NCBI GenBank assembly: GCA_934747765.1
Contig: CAKVGZ010000004.1
Coordinates: 1 to 64,000 of the forward strand
Origin: an uncultured Clostridia bacterium
GTDB lineage: Bacteria; Bacillota; Clostridia; Christensenellales; UBA1242
Direction: 5' to 3'
DNA: 64,000 bases
Numbering within the stretch: the first letter of the stretch is position 1; each line of letters begins with the position of its first letter. The position numbers and the translations under genes are program-made. The notes beneath the pieces were generated by a model that ran no database searches, was not told where the DNA came from, and saw nothing but the letters and a program-made list of their open reading frames with translations. Below, piece by piece: positions 27,516-36,046 of this stretch.

Positions 27516-28325
27516 GTGAGCGAAGAAAACATAAAAACAAAAATATTTATTGCAGATTGCAACTTGGAAATTAGAAAATCCATTTCTGAGTGTTTCAAAA
27601 GAGAAAAGAATTTTTCGATTCTTGGAGAAAGTGGAGATGGTTATGAAACCCTAGATCTAATCAAAAAACATTGCCCTGATGTCTTAATCATGGATGTTGT
27701 TTTGCCAGGACTTGACGGGTTTGCCCTCATAGAAAACATAATGAAAAGCAACGAAATTTTGAAAAAGCCAAAGATTGTTATAACTTCTTCTCTTTCGCAC
27801 GAAGGATTCATCAATAAGGCCATGCAACTTGGAGTTAGCTATTTTATGATTAAACCTGTTAATGCAAATGTTTTGGTGGATAGGGTTAAAGAAATTTGCA
27901 ATTCCAAAGATAAACCTGTTTCAACGATAATTTCAAAAGACGTGACTGTTGAAAATGCAAGCGGGAAATATAAGGCAAAAATCATTGAAGAAAAAATTAC
28001 AAATATTTTTATCACAGTTGGAATTCCCGCACATATTAAAGGATATCAATTCTTGAGAGAAGCGATAAAACTTGCAATCGACAATCCTGAAATCATCAAC
28101 TCAATAACAAAACAATTGTATCCAGCCATTGCAGAAAAATTTGAAACAAGTGCAAGCAAAGTTGAAAGAGCAATCAGACATGCAATTGAAGTTGCTTGGA
28201 ATAGAGGCAAAATTGAAAACATAAATTCTGTTTTTGGACTACGTGTTTACAACAGCAATGAAAAACCAACAAATGGTGAATTTATTGCACTTGTTGCCGA
28301 CAAAATGCTGATTGAAGGAGCTTGA
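27516..28325 (+). CDS. spo0A: stage 0 sporulation transcription factor Spo0A
   Basis: Master regulator of spore formation. 269 residues from a GTG seven bases after TAGGAGG; the open frame 12 codons upstream is rejected. Receiver domain 1-125 with phospho-acceptor Asp60 (LIMDVVLPGLDG) and the conserved Lys in MIKPVN. The usual acidic pair reads ADC, so one Asp (Asp14) remains and the second is Cys15. The C-terminal DNA-binding domain (about 155-269) is textbook: VGIPAHIKGYQFLREA, YPAIAEKFETSASKVERAIR, HAIEVAWNRG and KPTNGEFIALVADK. spoIVB is not next to it. Confidence 0.97.
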   Translation: MSEENIKTKIFIADCNLEIRKSISECFKREKNFSILGESGDGYETLDLIKKHCPDVLIMDVVLPGLDGFALIENIMKSNEILKKPKIVITSSLSHEGFINKAMQLGVSYFMIKPVNANVLVDRVKEICNSKDKPVSTIISKDVTVENASGKYKAKIIEEKITNIFITVGIPAHIKGYQFLREAIKLAIDNPEIINSITKQLYPAIAEKFETSASKVERAIRHAIEVAWNRGKIENINSVFGLRVYNSNEKPTNGEFIALVADKMLIEGA

Positions 28326-28372
28326 TGTTCTTTCATCTGGAAAACGGACAATCTCATATCAACAAATTAAAA

Positions 28373-28402
28373 AAAACAAATAACTGTTGTTATTTGTTTT
28401 CT
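28373..28402. terminator. terminator between spo0A and DUF1292 gene
   Basis: AACAAATAAC and GTTATTTGTT arms with a TGTT loop; A and T runs on both sides. Confidence 0.85.
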
Positions 28403-28722
28403 TTTTTGTCTGCTTCTTCAGCTTCGTCAAGAAGTTGATAATATTTATCAAAAACTTTTATTGCTGTTGGTTCATCTTTTTCAATCACAAGAATTGAATT
28501 GCCCTCATCATCTTGTTCAACAACGAAAACAATTGCTTCATCATCTGCAACCCCTTCCATTTCATCAATCGGTTTTAAGATTGCATAAATTTTTTCGTTT
28601 TCTGGGATAATTGCAACTTGTTCAAATTTAACTTCCTTGTCATTTTCATCAAACAAACTTATAGGCTCGTCATTATCCTCGTCCAAAAGAATGTCTAAGA
28701 TATCAATTTCTTCTTTTTCCAT
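28390..28722 (-). CDS. DUF1292 (YrzB-like) acidic protein
   Basis: 110 residues, very acidic. The core FEQVAIIPENEKIYAILKPI ... IVFVVEQDDEGNSILVIEKDE matches DUF1292, a small domain of unknown role often found next to ruvX (yqgF/yrrK) in Firmicutes. The same is true here: ruvX lies 39 bases upstream on the same strand. SD AGGAG before ATG. Confidence 0.9.
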   Translation of the reverse strand: MEKEEIDILDILLDEDNDEPISLFDENDKEVKFEQVAIIPENEKIYAILKPIDEMEGVADDEAIVFVVEQDDEGNSILVIEKDEPTAIKVFDKYYQLLDEAEEADKKENK

Positions 28723-28761
28723 ATTATTCTCCTTAATAAAATTTATATATTTATATAGATA

Positions 28762-29178
28762 TTATAATCTATTTAAATAACTTTCCAAAATAAGTGACGC
28801 TGCAATTTTATCAATCACTTCTTTACGTTTTTCGCGCCTCATTCCGCTTTCAATTAGAATTTCTTCGGCTTCAACAGAGGTTAATCTTTCGTCAACATAA
28901 ACAATTTCCAGCCCACTTTTTTCTTTTAACTTATCTCCAAATTCGCGAGTTTTTGATGCCCTGTCGCCCTCTGTTCCATCCATATTCAGAGGAAGCCCCA
29001 TAACAATTTCTGAAACAAAATTTTCTTTAGCAAGGTCTGCAAGGTAGTCCAAATCTTTTTCAACAGATTTTCGTTTGTAGGTTTCAAACGGTGAGGCTAT
29101 TGTTTGAAGCATATCAGTCATTGCAATTCCAATTCGAACTTCTCCATAATCAAGCGCCATTATTTTTCCTTGCTTCAT
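28762..29178 (-). CDS. ruvX: Holliday junction resolvase-like protein (RuvX/YqgF)
   Basis: 138 residues from MKQGKIMALDYGE; a start at 29160 has the better SD (AAGGA), and an outer GTG at 29196 is also open. RNase H-like fold with IMALDYGEVRIGIAMTD (catalytic Asp), EIVMGLPLNMDGTEG and VDERLTSVEAE. In bacteria the family is linked to pre-16S rRNA 5' maturation and possibly to junction resolution. Located with a DUF1292 gene, as in Bacillus yrrK-yrzB. Confidence 0.94.
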   Translation of the reverse strand: MKQGKIMALDYGEVRIGIAMTDMLQTIASPFETYKRKSVEKDLDYLADLAKENFVSEIVMGLPLNMDGTEGDRASKTREFGDKLKEKSGLEIVYVDERLTSVEAEEILIESGMRREKRKEVIDKIAASLILESYLNRL

Positions 29179-29196
29179 GCCTAAATTATTGCACAA

Positions 29197-29236
29197 AAAA
29201 AACTTTTATGCAAATGAATTACATAAAAGTTTTTGT
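29197..29236 (-). terminator. terminator of the 1057-aa gene
   Basis: AAAACTTTTATG and CATAAAAGTTTT arms around an 11-base loop, directly after the stop at 29239. Confidence 0.85.
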
Positions 29237-29238
29237 TA

Positions 29239-32200
29239 TTAAACCAAAGAAGTAATTTGTGAAACACCATGTAGACCTTCTATTGATGTTAAATATGGCA
29301 TTTCTTGTTTCTCTGCTGTCCAACCCGTTGTTGATGCAACATTGAATCCAAGTTGAACTAACGTGTCTTGTCCTTTATCCAAAAGTTCCTCATTTGTTAA
29401 ATATTTAACAACTTGTCCTGCATAACTTACAACTGCTTTTGTTGATTTAATTTGTTCATTAACTTTTCCAGTTGGAGTTGTGTTGATTATAACTTTTGTT
29501 ATGGTTCCAAGCCTTTGATCTTTGTTTGCCCATGATGTGACCCAGTTCATGAATCCTTCTCTTGTGTTTGTGAATGATTCATAATATTGATCTTTGGTGT
29601 CACCAGAGAAAGAAGAAGACATAACGCATTTTTCTATTTTTGCAGGATATCTCATATAAACTGAAAGCCCCGCCAAAATTGAATTTTCATTTATTGCTGT
29701 CAAACTTGCAGTTGTGTAGGCATCGCAAATATATCCACCTTTTTCACTAGCTTCACTTCTTGCCATGTGAACAGCAAATCCACCAACTTCTTTTCCTTTC
29801 AAAAGACCGCCAATATAACATTCTTTGACTGTCCCGAACAAGTAAGGGCTGAATCCACCTACTGTTCTGCATTCGATGTTAACATTTCCGAAAGATTGTG
29901 AAATTTTTGCTTCTTCTGTTAACACTCCAACTAACCCACCTGCAATTTGATTACCTTCTTCAAGCGATGCATAAATGCAAGTTGTTTGGTCTTTTGTTCC
30001 AGCGCTACATTTTGTTATTGTTCCTGAGTTTGCCCCAGCAATTCCGCCAAGATAGACAGCAACTGTTGAATAGTCATAGACATTTCCCGATTCAACATAA
30101 CAATCTTCCAGAGTTCCGTAGTTATATCCTACAAGTCCGCCAAGGTATCTGACTGAGCCTTTGGTTGTTGCTGGTTCTGCCAAAATTTGGCTGGATCCTT
30201 CAAGTTTCACTTTTGAGATTGTTCCAAAGTTAAACCCTGCAATTCCTCCCGCATAAACTTTCTTGTTCACAACATTTGTTTTGATGTAAGGGGCAATTGT
30301 GCTTAAAAGCACTCTTGAAGCTGGAGAGGTTGTTGTTTCTGCATTTTCTCCTTCACCAACTGAAGTTTCAATTGTTTTTGTTGATGTTACAACTCCATAG
30401 TTAACACCAACAAAGAAACCAGTTGAGAGTGAATTGTTGAGTTTTGATTCTTTAACACAGCAGTCTGTTATTTTTCCGTAGTTGACGCCTGCGATTGTTC
30501 CTGTGTATTTTCCATAGTTGACTTCAAAGCCAACAATTGTCAAATCTTTTACTTCAGCATTTGGAGCAATTTGTCCAAAGAATCCAACAAGTTCAATATA
30601 TTTTTCTTCAGTGTTCACAAATTTGACATTTTTGAAAGTTATTGTCTTGCCGTTTCCATCGAATGTCCCACTGAATGCAAATTGTTCTGCGCCAATAGGC
30701 ATCCATTTTTCCATAACTGATGTGTCAATTACTAAATCTTTGTTAAGAACATAGTTTTGACGAAGCCAGTAACGTTTTACAGAATTTGTTGCAGATGTCA
30801 TTTTTGAATAATATTTAATAAAATCTGAAACATCATTGATGGCATATTTATCTTGGTCAAAATTTACTGTTACAGACATTCCATAAGGATTTATTTCAGG
30901 AATTCCGTCACTTCTCATTATCCAAACTGAAAGTGTGTCACCAATGCTCCAGTATTCACCTTCTGAAGATTTGTATGTTCCAATTGCTTTCAGTTCATTT
31001 GCCGAAACGCTTGTTGTGGAACAAGCAAGACCTGAACCACCAAATTTAACAGAAGCATTTGCAGAATAGAAGTAGTTTCCAACAATTCTTTGCGCTGCAG
31101 GGGTTCCATCAAATTTGTCAACTTTTTGAACGTCAAGTGGAACATGCCCAACGATTCCGTTACTTGTTGTTGTTTTGTTATCAATTTGAACAAGTGCAAG
31201 GTTGTTTTTTACAATAGGATATATTGTTCCAATTTGTTTTGTTTTATCGTTTGGGTCAAAAATGTTTGAATTTCCCACAGCGCCAACAATTCCGCCAAGG
31301 TCGAAACAAACACCATTTTCTCCGCTTGAAATTCTGTTATATCCGTTTGCCAATGTTGCAACTGATTCATTCACGGAAAATTTCACGTCTGCTTTGTTAT
31401 TGAAAATTGTTGCTCCTTTGTTAAATCCAGTTATTCCACCAAAATTGAAAATTGTATATTTACTAAGCCCAACAACTTCGTAGACATTGTCTGCTGTTGA
31501 AATTGTTCCTTGGAAAGTGCATGTTTCGATTGTTGCATTGTCATAAAGAACGATTGATTCATCCATTCCTGTGTAGGAGCCCATAACCGCCCCAACAATT
31601 CCTCCAACAAAACATGTTGATTGTTTTGCTTTAGGAAAATTTGTGTCAAATGGTGCAACTTTTATCGATGCGTTTTTAACTGTTATCATCGAAATTTTCG
31701 ATGCTTTATTCATTGCTGAAACTATTCCAGCAAAGTCATATCTTCCGTTAATGACAGGATTTTTGAAAGTTATTGAATGAACTTCTGCAAGTTCTCCAAT
31801 CATTGCAAAAAGACCAGCATAACGTCCTTCTTTTGTCATCTTAAAATTTGAAATTGTATGGAAATTTCCGTTCAAGGTGCCTGTGAAAGAATTTTCTGGA
31901 CAAAGTGGTTTCCATTCACTCTCTTCATCCAATTCAATGTCTGAAACTATTGCATAATTTGCAGAGTTCGACCATGTTTTTTCAACTTCACCATATTTCC
32001 TGGTTCCACCAATTGCTTTAAGGTCTTCTATTGTTTTAATGTAATATGGTGACGAATTAGTTGCTCCATCGCCAACTTTTATTGTGAAGACAAAAGGTTT
32101 ATAGTTTTCGTTTCCAGAAGTTATTGTAAGTTGTGTTTCCCCGCCATTTAATGCAACTATCTTTCCAGTTTTCATGTCGAATGCAACAACATTTTCTTCG

Positions 32201-32412
32201 GAAAGAGTATGGGACAATTCTGTCTTTTTAAGTGTGTGGGTTATTGAAAGAGTTGAACTTTCCCCAACGTTAAGATAGATGGCATCCATGTCGGAATATG
32301 CTTTTGGAGCATCGATGATGATTGTTTCGTTGTTCTTTATCATGTAATATGTTGTTAATCCAACGAAAAGACATCCGACCATAACTGCCAAATAAACCAA
32401 TAATCTCTTCAT
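29239..32412 (-). CDS. large secreted GLUG-repeat surface protein
   Basis: 1057 residues. The N-terminus has an uncleaved-looking signal anchor (about 3-24). Residues 30-110 resemble a bacterial Ig-like domain (IYLNVGESSTLSITH ... NVVAFDMKTGKIVALNGGETQLTI). The rest carries GLUG-type repeats such as GGIAGFNFGTISKVK, GGLVGYNYGTLEDC and GGIAGANSGTITKC, spaced by 20-60 residues, which form beta-helix adhesin folds. No LPXTG or SLH motif is seen, so attachment may be by the N-terminal helix. Adhesin or substrate-binding function is inferred. It is a single-gene unit. Confidence 0.85.
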   Translation of the reverse strand: MKRLLVYLAVMVGCLFVGLTTYYMIKNNETIIIDAPKAYSDMDAIYLNVGESSTLSITHTLKKTELSHTLSEENVVAFDMKTGKIVALNGGETQLTITSGNENYKPFVFTIKVGDGATNSSPYYIKTIEDLKAIGGTRKYGEVEKTWSNSANYAIVSDIELDEESEWKPLCPENSFTGTLNGNFHTISNFKMTKEGRYAGLFAMIGELAEVHSITFKNPVINGRYDFAGIVSAMNKASKISMITVKNASIKVAPFDTNFPKAKQSTCFVGGIVGAVMGSYTGMDESIVLYDNATIETCTFQGTISTADNVYEVVGLSKYTIFNFGGITGFNKGATIFNNKADVKFSVNESVATLANGYNRISSGENGVCFDLGGIVGAVGNSNIFDPNDKTKQIGTIYPIVKNNLALVQIDNKTTTSNGIVGHVPLDVQKVDKFDGTPAAQRIVGNYFYSANASVKFGGSGLACSTTSVSANELKAIGTYKSSEGEYWSIGDTLSVWIMRSDGIPEINPYGMSVTVNFDQDKYAINDVSDFIKYYSKMTSATNSVKRYWLRQNYVLNKDLVIDTSVMEKWMPIGAEQFAFSGTFDGNGKTITFKNVKFVNTEEKYIELVGFFGQIAPNAEVKDLTIVGFEVNYGKYTGTIAGVNYGKITDCCVKESKLNNSLSTGFFVGVNYGVVTSTKTIETSVGEGENAETTTSPASRVLLSTIAPYIKTNVVNKKVYAGGIAGFNFGTISKVKLEGSSQILAEPATTKGSVRYLGGLVGYNYGTLEDCYVESGNVYDYSTVAVYLGGIAGANSGTITKCSAGTKDQTTCIYASLEEGNQIAGGLVGVLTEEAKISQSFGNVNIECRTVGGFSPYLFGTVKECYIGGLLKGKEVGGFAVHMARSEASEKGGYICDAYTTASLTAINENSILAGLSVYMRYPAKIEKCVMSSSFSGDTKDQYYESFTNTREGFMNWVTSWANKDQRLGTITKVIINTTPTGKVNEQIKSTKAVVSYAGQVVKYLTNEELLDKGQDTLVQLGFNVASTTGWTAEKQEMPYLTSIEGLHGVSQITSLV

Positions 32413-32587
32413 ATATTTCTCCTTGCCAAGATTATAACTCAGTGTGCGAAATATGTCAATAGATAATTTATTTCATTATTTCTTTAATTATCTATATAAG
32501 GTTAATAAAATCCTAATTATTTCGCTTGCAAAAATGCACAAATTAGTATAGACTTATTTCATCAAAAATAAAAGTGAGGAACTAAGA

Positions 32588-33154
32588 ATGAACGAAGAGA
32601 TGAAACAATACATCGACGCTTGCAAAGAAGACATGGAGAAAACAATTGCATATCTAAAAAATGAATATCAAATGGTTCGTGCGGGAAGAGCAAATCCACA
32701 TATTTTGGACAAAATCACCGTAGAATACTATGGAGTTCCAACTCCAATAAATCAAATGGCGAACATTTCTGTTCCAGAGGCCAGAGTGCTTATGATTAGT
32801 GTTTGGGACAATTCTCAGCTTGTCAATGTTTCAAAAGCAATTTCCCAAGCAGACCTTGGAGTTAATCCAATTGACGACGGAAAAGTTATACGTTTGATTT
32901 TCCCTGCACTAACAGAGGAGCGAAGAAAGGAAATTGCCAAACAAGTTAAAGCTCTTTGTGAAAATGCAAAAATTTCTTTGCGTTCGGCAAGAAGAGATTG
33001 TCTTGACATTTTCAAACAAATGAAAAAAGACAGTTTAATTTCTGAAGACGATTTGGACGTTGCAGAAAAAGAAGTTCAAAAACTTGTTGACAAATATAAT
33101 CAAGTTGCTGATGAAGTTTGCATGGCAAAAGAAAAAGAAATCATGGAAGTCTAA
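32588..33154 (+). CDS. frr: ribosome recycling factor
   Basis: Splits post-termination ribosomes with EF-G. 188 residues of the standard three-helix bundle and small beta domain: MVRAGRANPHILDKITVEYYGVPTPINQ (29-56), LTEERRKEIAKQVK, VRSARRD-like SLRSARRDCLD. First gene of frr-uppS-cdsA-rseP. pyrH and tsf, which usually precede it, are absent; a large surface protein gene lies divergent instead. Confidence 0.97.
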   Translation: MNEEMKQYIDACKEDMEKTIAYLKNEYQMVRAGRANPHILDKITVEYYGVPTPINQMANISVPEARVLMISVWDNSQLVNVSKAISQADLGVNPIDDGKVIRLIFPALTEERRKEIAKQVKALCENAKISLRSARRDCLDIFKQMKKDSLISEDDLDVAEKEVQKLVDKYNQVADEVCMAKEKEIMEV

Positions 33155-33168
33155 TTCGAGAACATAAA

Positions 33169-33873
33169 ATGAAAATTAACAACTTGCCAACACACATTGG
33201 AATTATTTTAGACGGAAACGGCAGATGGGCAACAAAACGTGCGTTGCCAAGACTTGTTGGTCACGAAGAAGGCGCAAAAGCAATCAAACGAATGCTTGTT
33301 GCATCAAAAAAACTTGGAATAAAAGCAGTGTCTGTTTTTGCGTTTTCAACTGAAAATTGGAAAAGACCAAAAGATGAAGTTGATGGAATATTCAAAATTC
33401 TTGAAAACACCATTGACGAAAACTTTGACGATTTTGTCAAAGATGGCTACAGACTTGAAATTTGCGGAAATTTGGAAAAACTAAAGAAGCCCCTTAAAGA
33501 GAAAATTGAAAAGTTGAAGGACGCTTCAAAAAACAACAATTCTTTGACTTTCAACGTTTGTTTAAACTATGGCGGAAGGGCAGAAATTGTTGATGCTTGC
33601 AACAAAGTTTTGAAATCTAAAAAGAAAAGTGTTGATGAAAAAACATTTGAAGAATTTCTTCAATCATCAATTCTTCCACCTTTAGATTTCGTTATCAGAA
33701 CAAGCGGTGAACAACGAATAAGCAATTTTATGCTTTGGCAAATTGCCTATGCAGAATTGTATTTTCCAAAATTTTTTTGGCCACAATTTGATGAGAAAAA
33801 ACTTGTTAAATGCCTAAAAGAATATTCAAAACGAAAAAGACGTTTTGGGGGGCTTACTCAGGAGAAAAAATGA
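33169..33873 (+). CDS. uppS: isoprenyl transferase (undecaprenyl diphosphate synthase)
   Basis: Makes the lipid carrier for wall synthesis by cis-condensing isopentenyl diphosphate. 234 residues from ATG 33169; an upstream Met inside frr is rejected. HIGIILDGNGRWA holds the catalytic Asp, and FAFSTENWKR the substrate-binding block. RTSGEQRISNFMLWQIAYAELYF is the C-terminal signature. The start is 14 bases after frr and its TGA overlaps cdsA's ATG. Confidence 0.96.
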   Translation: MKINNLPTHIGIILDGNGRWATKRALPRLVGHEEGAKAIKRMLVASKKLGIKAVSVFAFSTENWKRPKDEVDGIFKILENTIDENFDDFVKDGYRLEICGNLEKLKKPLKEKIEKLKDASKNNNSLTFNVCLNYGGRAEIVDACNKVLKSKKKSVDEKTFEEFLQSSILPPLDFVIRTSGEQRISNFMLWQIAYAELYFPKFFWPQFDEKKLVKCLKEYSKRKRRFGGLTQEKK

Positions 33874-34823
33874 AAAAAAGAATTTTAGTGGCACTGATTA
33901 TGTTAACAGTGCTTGGTGGAGCATTTGCGCTTAGACTGATTGACACTTATGGTGTTTATTTCTTCGATTTTTTTGTTGCGTTCCTTTCAATTTTTTGCGC
34001 CTACGAATTTTCGAAACTTATAAGCCAAAACAAGACGCCAGCAAGTTCAATTGCCTCAGCATTGTTTCCCTCACTTATGTTTGCAGGTCATTCAGTCTTT
34101 TTTGTTTTTGATTTAGAGTTTTATTATTATGTCATAATTCAAGCGTCGATATTAGCATTCTCATTTTTGCTAACTCTCATCGTTTACGTTTGTCTTAACA
34201 CAAAAGAAGCAATTGAATATCGCCAAAACAACAACTTGAGCAGATTTAATTTTGGAATAAGAATTGCATCGAAAACATTTCTAACATTTTTGTATCCATC
34301 AATGTTCTTTTTGACCCTTATGTTGCTTAACAGAATTGATGCTCTGCAAAGTGCAAACATTGCTCTCTTTGGCGGGAATTTGGGCTGGATTGTTTTGATT
34401 GTTGCTTTCACAATTCCAATCATAACCGATACTTTTGCCATGCTTGGAGGAATGACATTCAAAGGTCCTAAACTTTGCAAAAAAATAAGTCCAAACAAAA
34501 CTATTTCTGGTGCAATCACTGCCCTTGTTTTGACAAGCGGAGTTACAATTGCAATGTTCTACATTTTCTCTGCTTTTGATGTTATTAAAAATGCATTTTT
34601 GACTTTGAACATTCAAGTTTGGCATTTTGCATTGCTGGGATTTTTTGGGGCAATAGTTTGCCAAGCGGGCGACATTTTTGAATCTTTCATAAAACGAAAA
34701 GCGGGAGTTAAAGACAGTGGAAATGTTTTCCCTGGGCACGGCGGATTTTTGGATAGGCTCGACAGCCACATTTTCAACGCCCCATACGTTTTGACATTTT
34801 TCTTGCTTTTGATATTGATTTAA
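33870..34823 (+). CDS. cdsA: phosphatidate cytidylyltransferase
   Basis: Makes CDP-diacylglycerol from phosphatidic acid and CTP in the membrane. 317 residues with about eight transmembrane segments. The C-terminal CDP-transferase signature GDIFESFIKRKAGVKDS continues into PGHGGFLDRLDS. The ATG lies within ATGA, sharing bases with uppS's stop, and follows AGGAG. Next is rseP; dxr, which usually lies between them, is missing. Confidence 0.96.
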   Translation: MKKRILVALIMLTVLGGAFALRLIDTYGVYFFDFFVAFLSIFCAYEFSKLISQNKTPASSIASALFPSLMFAGHSVFFVFDLEFYYYVIIQASILAFSFLLTLIVYVCLNTKEAIEYRQNNNLSRFNFGIRIASKTFLTFLYPSMFFLTLMLLNRIDALQSANIALFGGNLGWIVLIVAFTIPIITDTFAMLGGMTFKGPKLCKKISPNKTISGAITALVLTSGVTIAMFYIFSAFDVIKNAFLTLNIQVWHFALLGFFGAIVCQAGDIFESFIKRKAGVKDSGNVFPGHGGFLDRLDSHIFNAPYVLTFFLLLILI

Positions 34824-34832
34824 GGAGTTTTT

Positions 34833-35981
34833 GTGGGTTTAAATTTTCTAGGAGCTTTTAACGGGATGACAGTGCTATATATTTTTATAGCAATTCTCGT
34901 TTTTTTGCTTATGATATTAATCCACGAACTTGGGCACTACACATTTGGAAGAATTTTCAAATTCAAAATTAATGAATTTTCGATTGGATTTGGAAAAGCC
35001 ATTTTTCAAAAAACAAACAAGCGAGGGGAAAAGATTTCGATAAGGATTTTTCCGCTTGGAGGATATTGCGCATTTGAAGGAGAGAACGGCGAAGGCGACA
35101 CAAAAAATCCTGAGGCATTTTGCAATCAAAAACCTTGGAAAAGAATGATTGTTTTGTTCGCTGGTGCATTTTTTAACTTTTTGTCGGCAATTCTTTTCAG
35201 TTTCATTTTGCTAGTTTCTTTTGGTTTTGACATATATCGCGTTTCAAACGACCCTTCACTTTACAATTCTGAACTTAAAAAAGGTGATATTATCTACGAA
35301 GTGAACGGAAAAAAAGTTTGCTTTGCAACAAACGGAACACTCACCAAACTTCTTTCTTCTCAAGGCAAAGAACAAGATTTCACCCTTAAAGTTAAAAGAT
35401 TTAATAGTTCAACAAACAAAGATGAATTCGTCACCATAACTGTTCAACTGAAACAAAAATTCAAAAATGAAAAAGATGCTTCTTCTCTAAACGAAGAACA
35501 ACTTGCCGACAAGAAAAATGCAAGAATATATGACATTGACGCGAAGGGAAACGCAACCTACACCTTGGGCGCAACATTAAATTTATATCGCCGACCTTTC
35601 TTCGAAGCTCTTGGCCAAGCATTTGTTCTTGCAGTGATGATGGCATGGGCAGTTTTAAAATCTCTCTGGATGCTTGTTTCTTTCAAATTGTCGGCTTCGG
35701 ACGTTGGTGGTCCAATTGCAACAATTGGCTTGATTGCAACAAGCACTCAAACATCAATTGTCAATCTTTTTGTTCTTCTCCCACTCATTTCCGCCAATCT
35801 TGCAATGTTTAACCTACTTCCATTCCCCGCTTTGGATGGTGCGCAGATTGTGTTCACAGGAATTGAATGGATAAGGCGAAAACCAATCAATCAAAAAGTT
35901 CAAGGGATAATAAATCTTTGCGGTCTTGTGTTCCTGCTGGGATTGGTTGTGATTTTGGACATTCTTCATTTTGTTCTCTGA
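34833..35981 (+). CDS. rseP: site-2 intramembrane metalloprotease RseP/RasP
   Basis: Cleaves anti-sigma factors and leftover signal peptides in the membrane. 382 residues, GTG start after AAGGAG. HELGH (31-35) is the zinc site, and NLLPFPALDG near 327-336 supplies the third ligand. The central PDZ domain (about 110-230) has extra charged loops (KFKNEKDASSLNEEQL). Four transmembrane segments. Last of the frr-uppS-cdsA-rseP unit, with a strong terminator after it. Confidence 0.95.
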   Translation: MGLNFLGAFNGMTVLYIFIAILVFLLMILIHELGHYTFGRIFKFKINEFSIGFGKAIFQKTNKRGEKISIRIFPLGGYCAFEGENGEGDTKNPEAFCNQKPWKRMIVLFAGAFFNFLSAILFSFILLVSFGFDIYRVSNDPSLYNSELKKGDIIYEVNGKKVCFATNGTLTKLLSSQGKEQDFTLKVKRFNSSTNKDEFVTITVQLKQKFKNEKDASSLNEEQLADKKNARIYDIDAKGNATYTLGATLNLYRRPFFEALGQAFVLAVMMAWAVLKSLWMLVSFKLSASDVGGPIATIGLIATSTQTSIVNLFVLLPLISANLAMFNLLPFPALDGAQIVFTGIEWIRRKPINQKVQGIINLCGLVFLLGLVVILDILHFVL

Positions 35982-35983
35982 CT

Positions 35984-36010
35984 AAAGTGGCTTTTGCCAC
36001 TTTTTTTATG
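35984..36010 (+). terminator. terminator of rseP
   Basis: AAAGTGGC and GCCACTTT arms with a TTTT loop, then seven T. Confidence 0.9.
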
Positions 36011-36046
36011 CTTGTGTTTTGTGGAAAAATATTGTAATATAATTGC

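Noticed and set aside
34184..34769. Minus-strand ORFs of 111 and 156 codons
   Set aside because: They are shadows of cdsA on the other strand, without ribosome sites.
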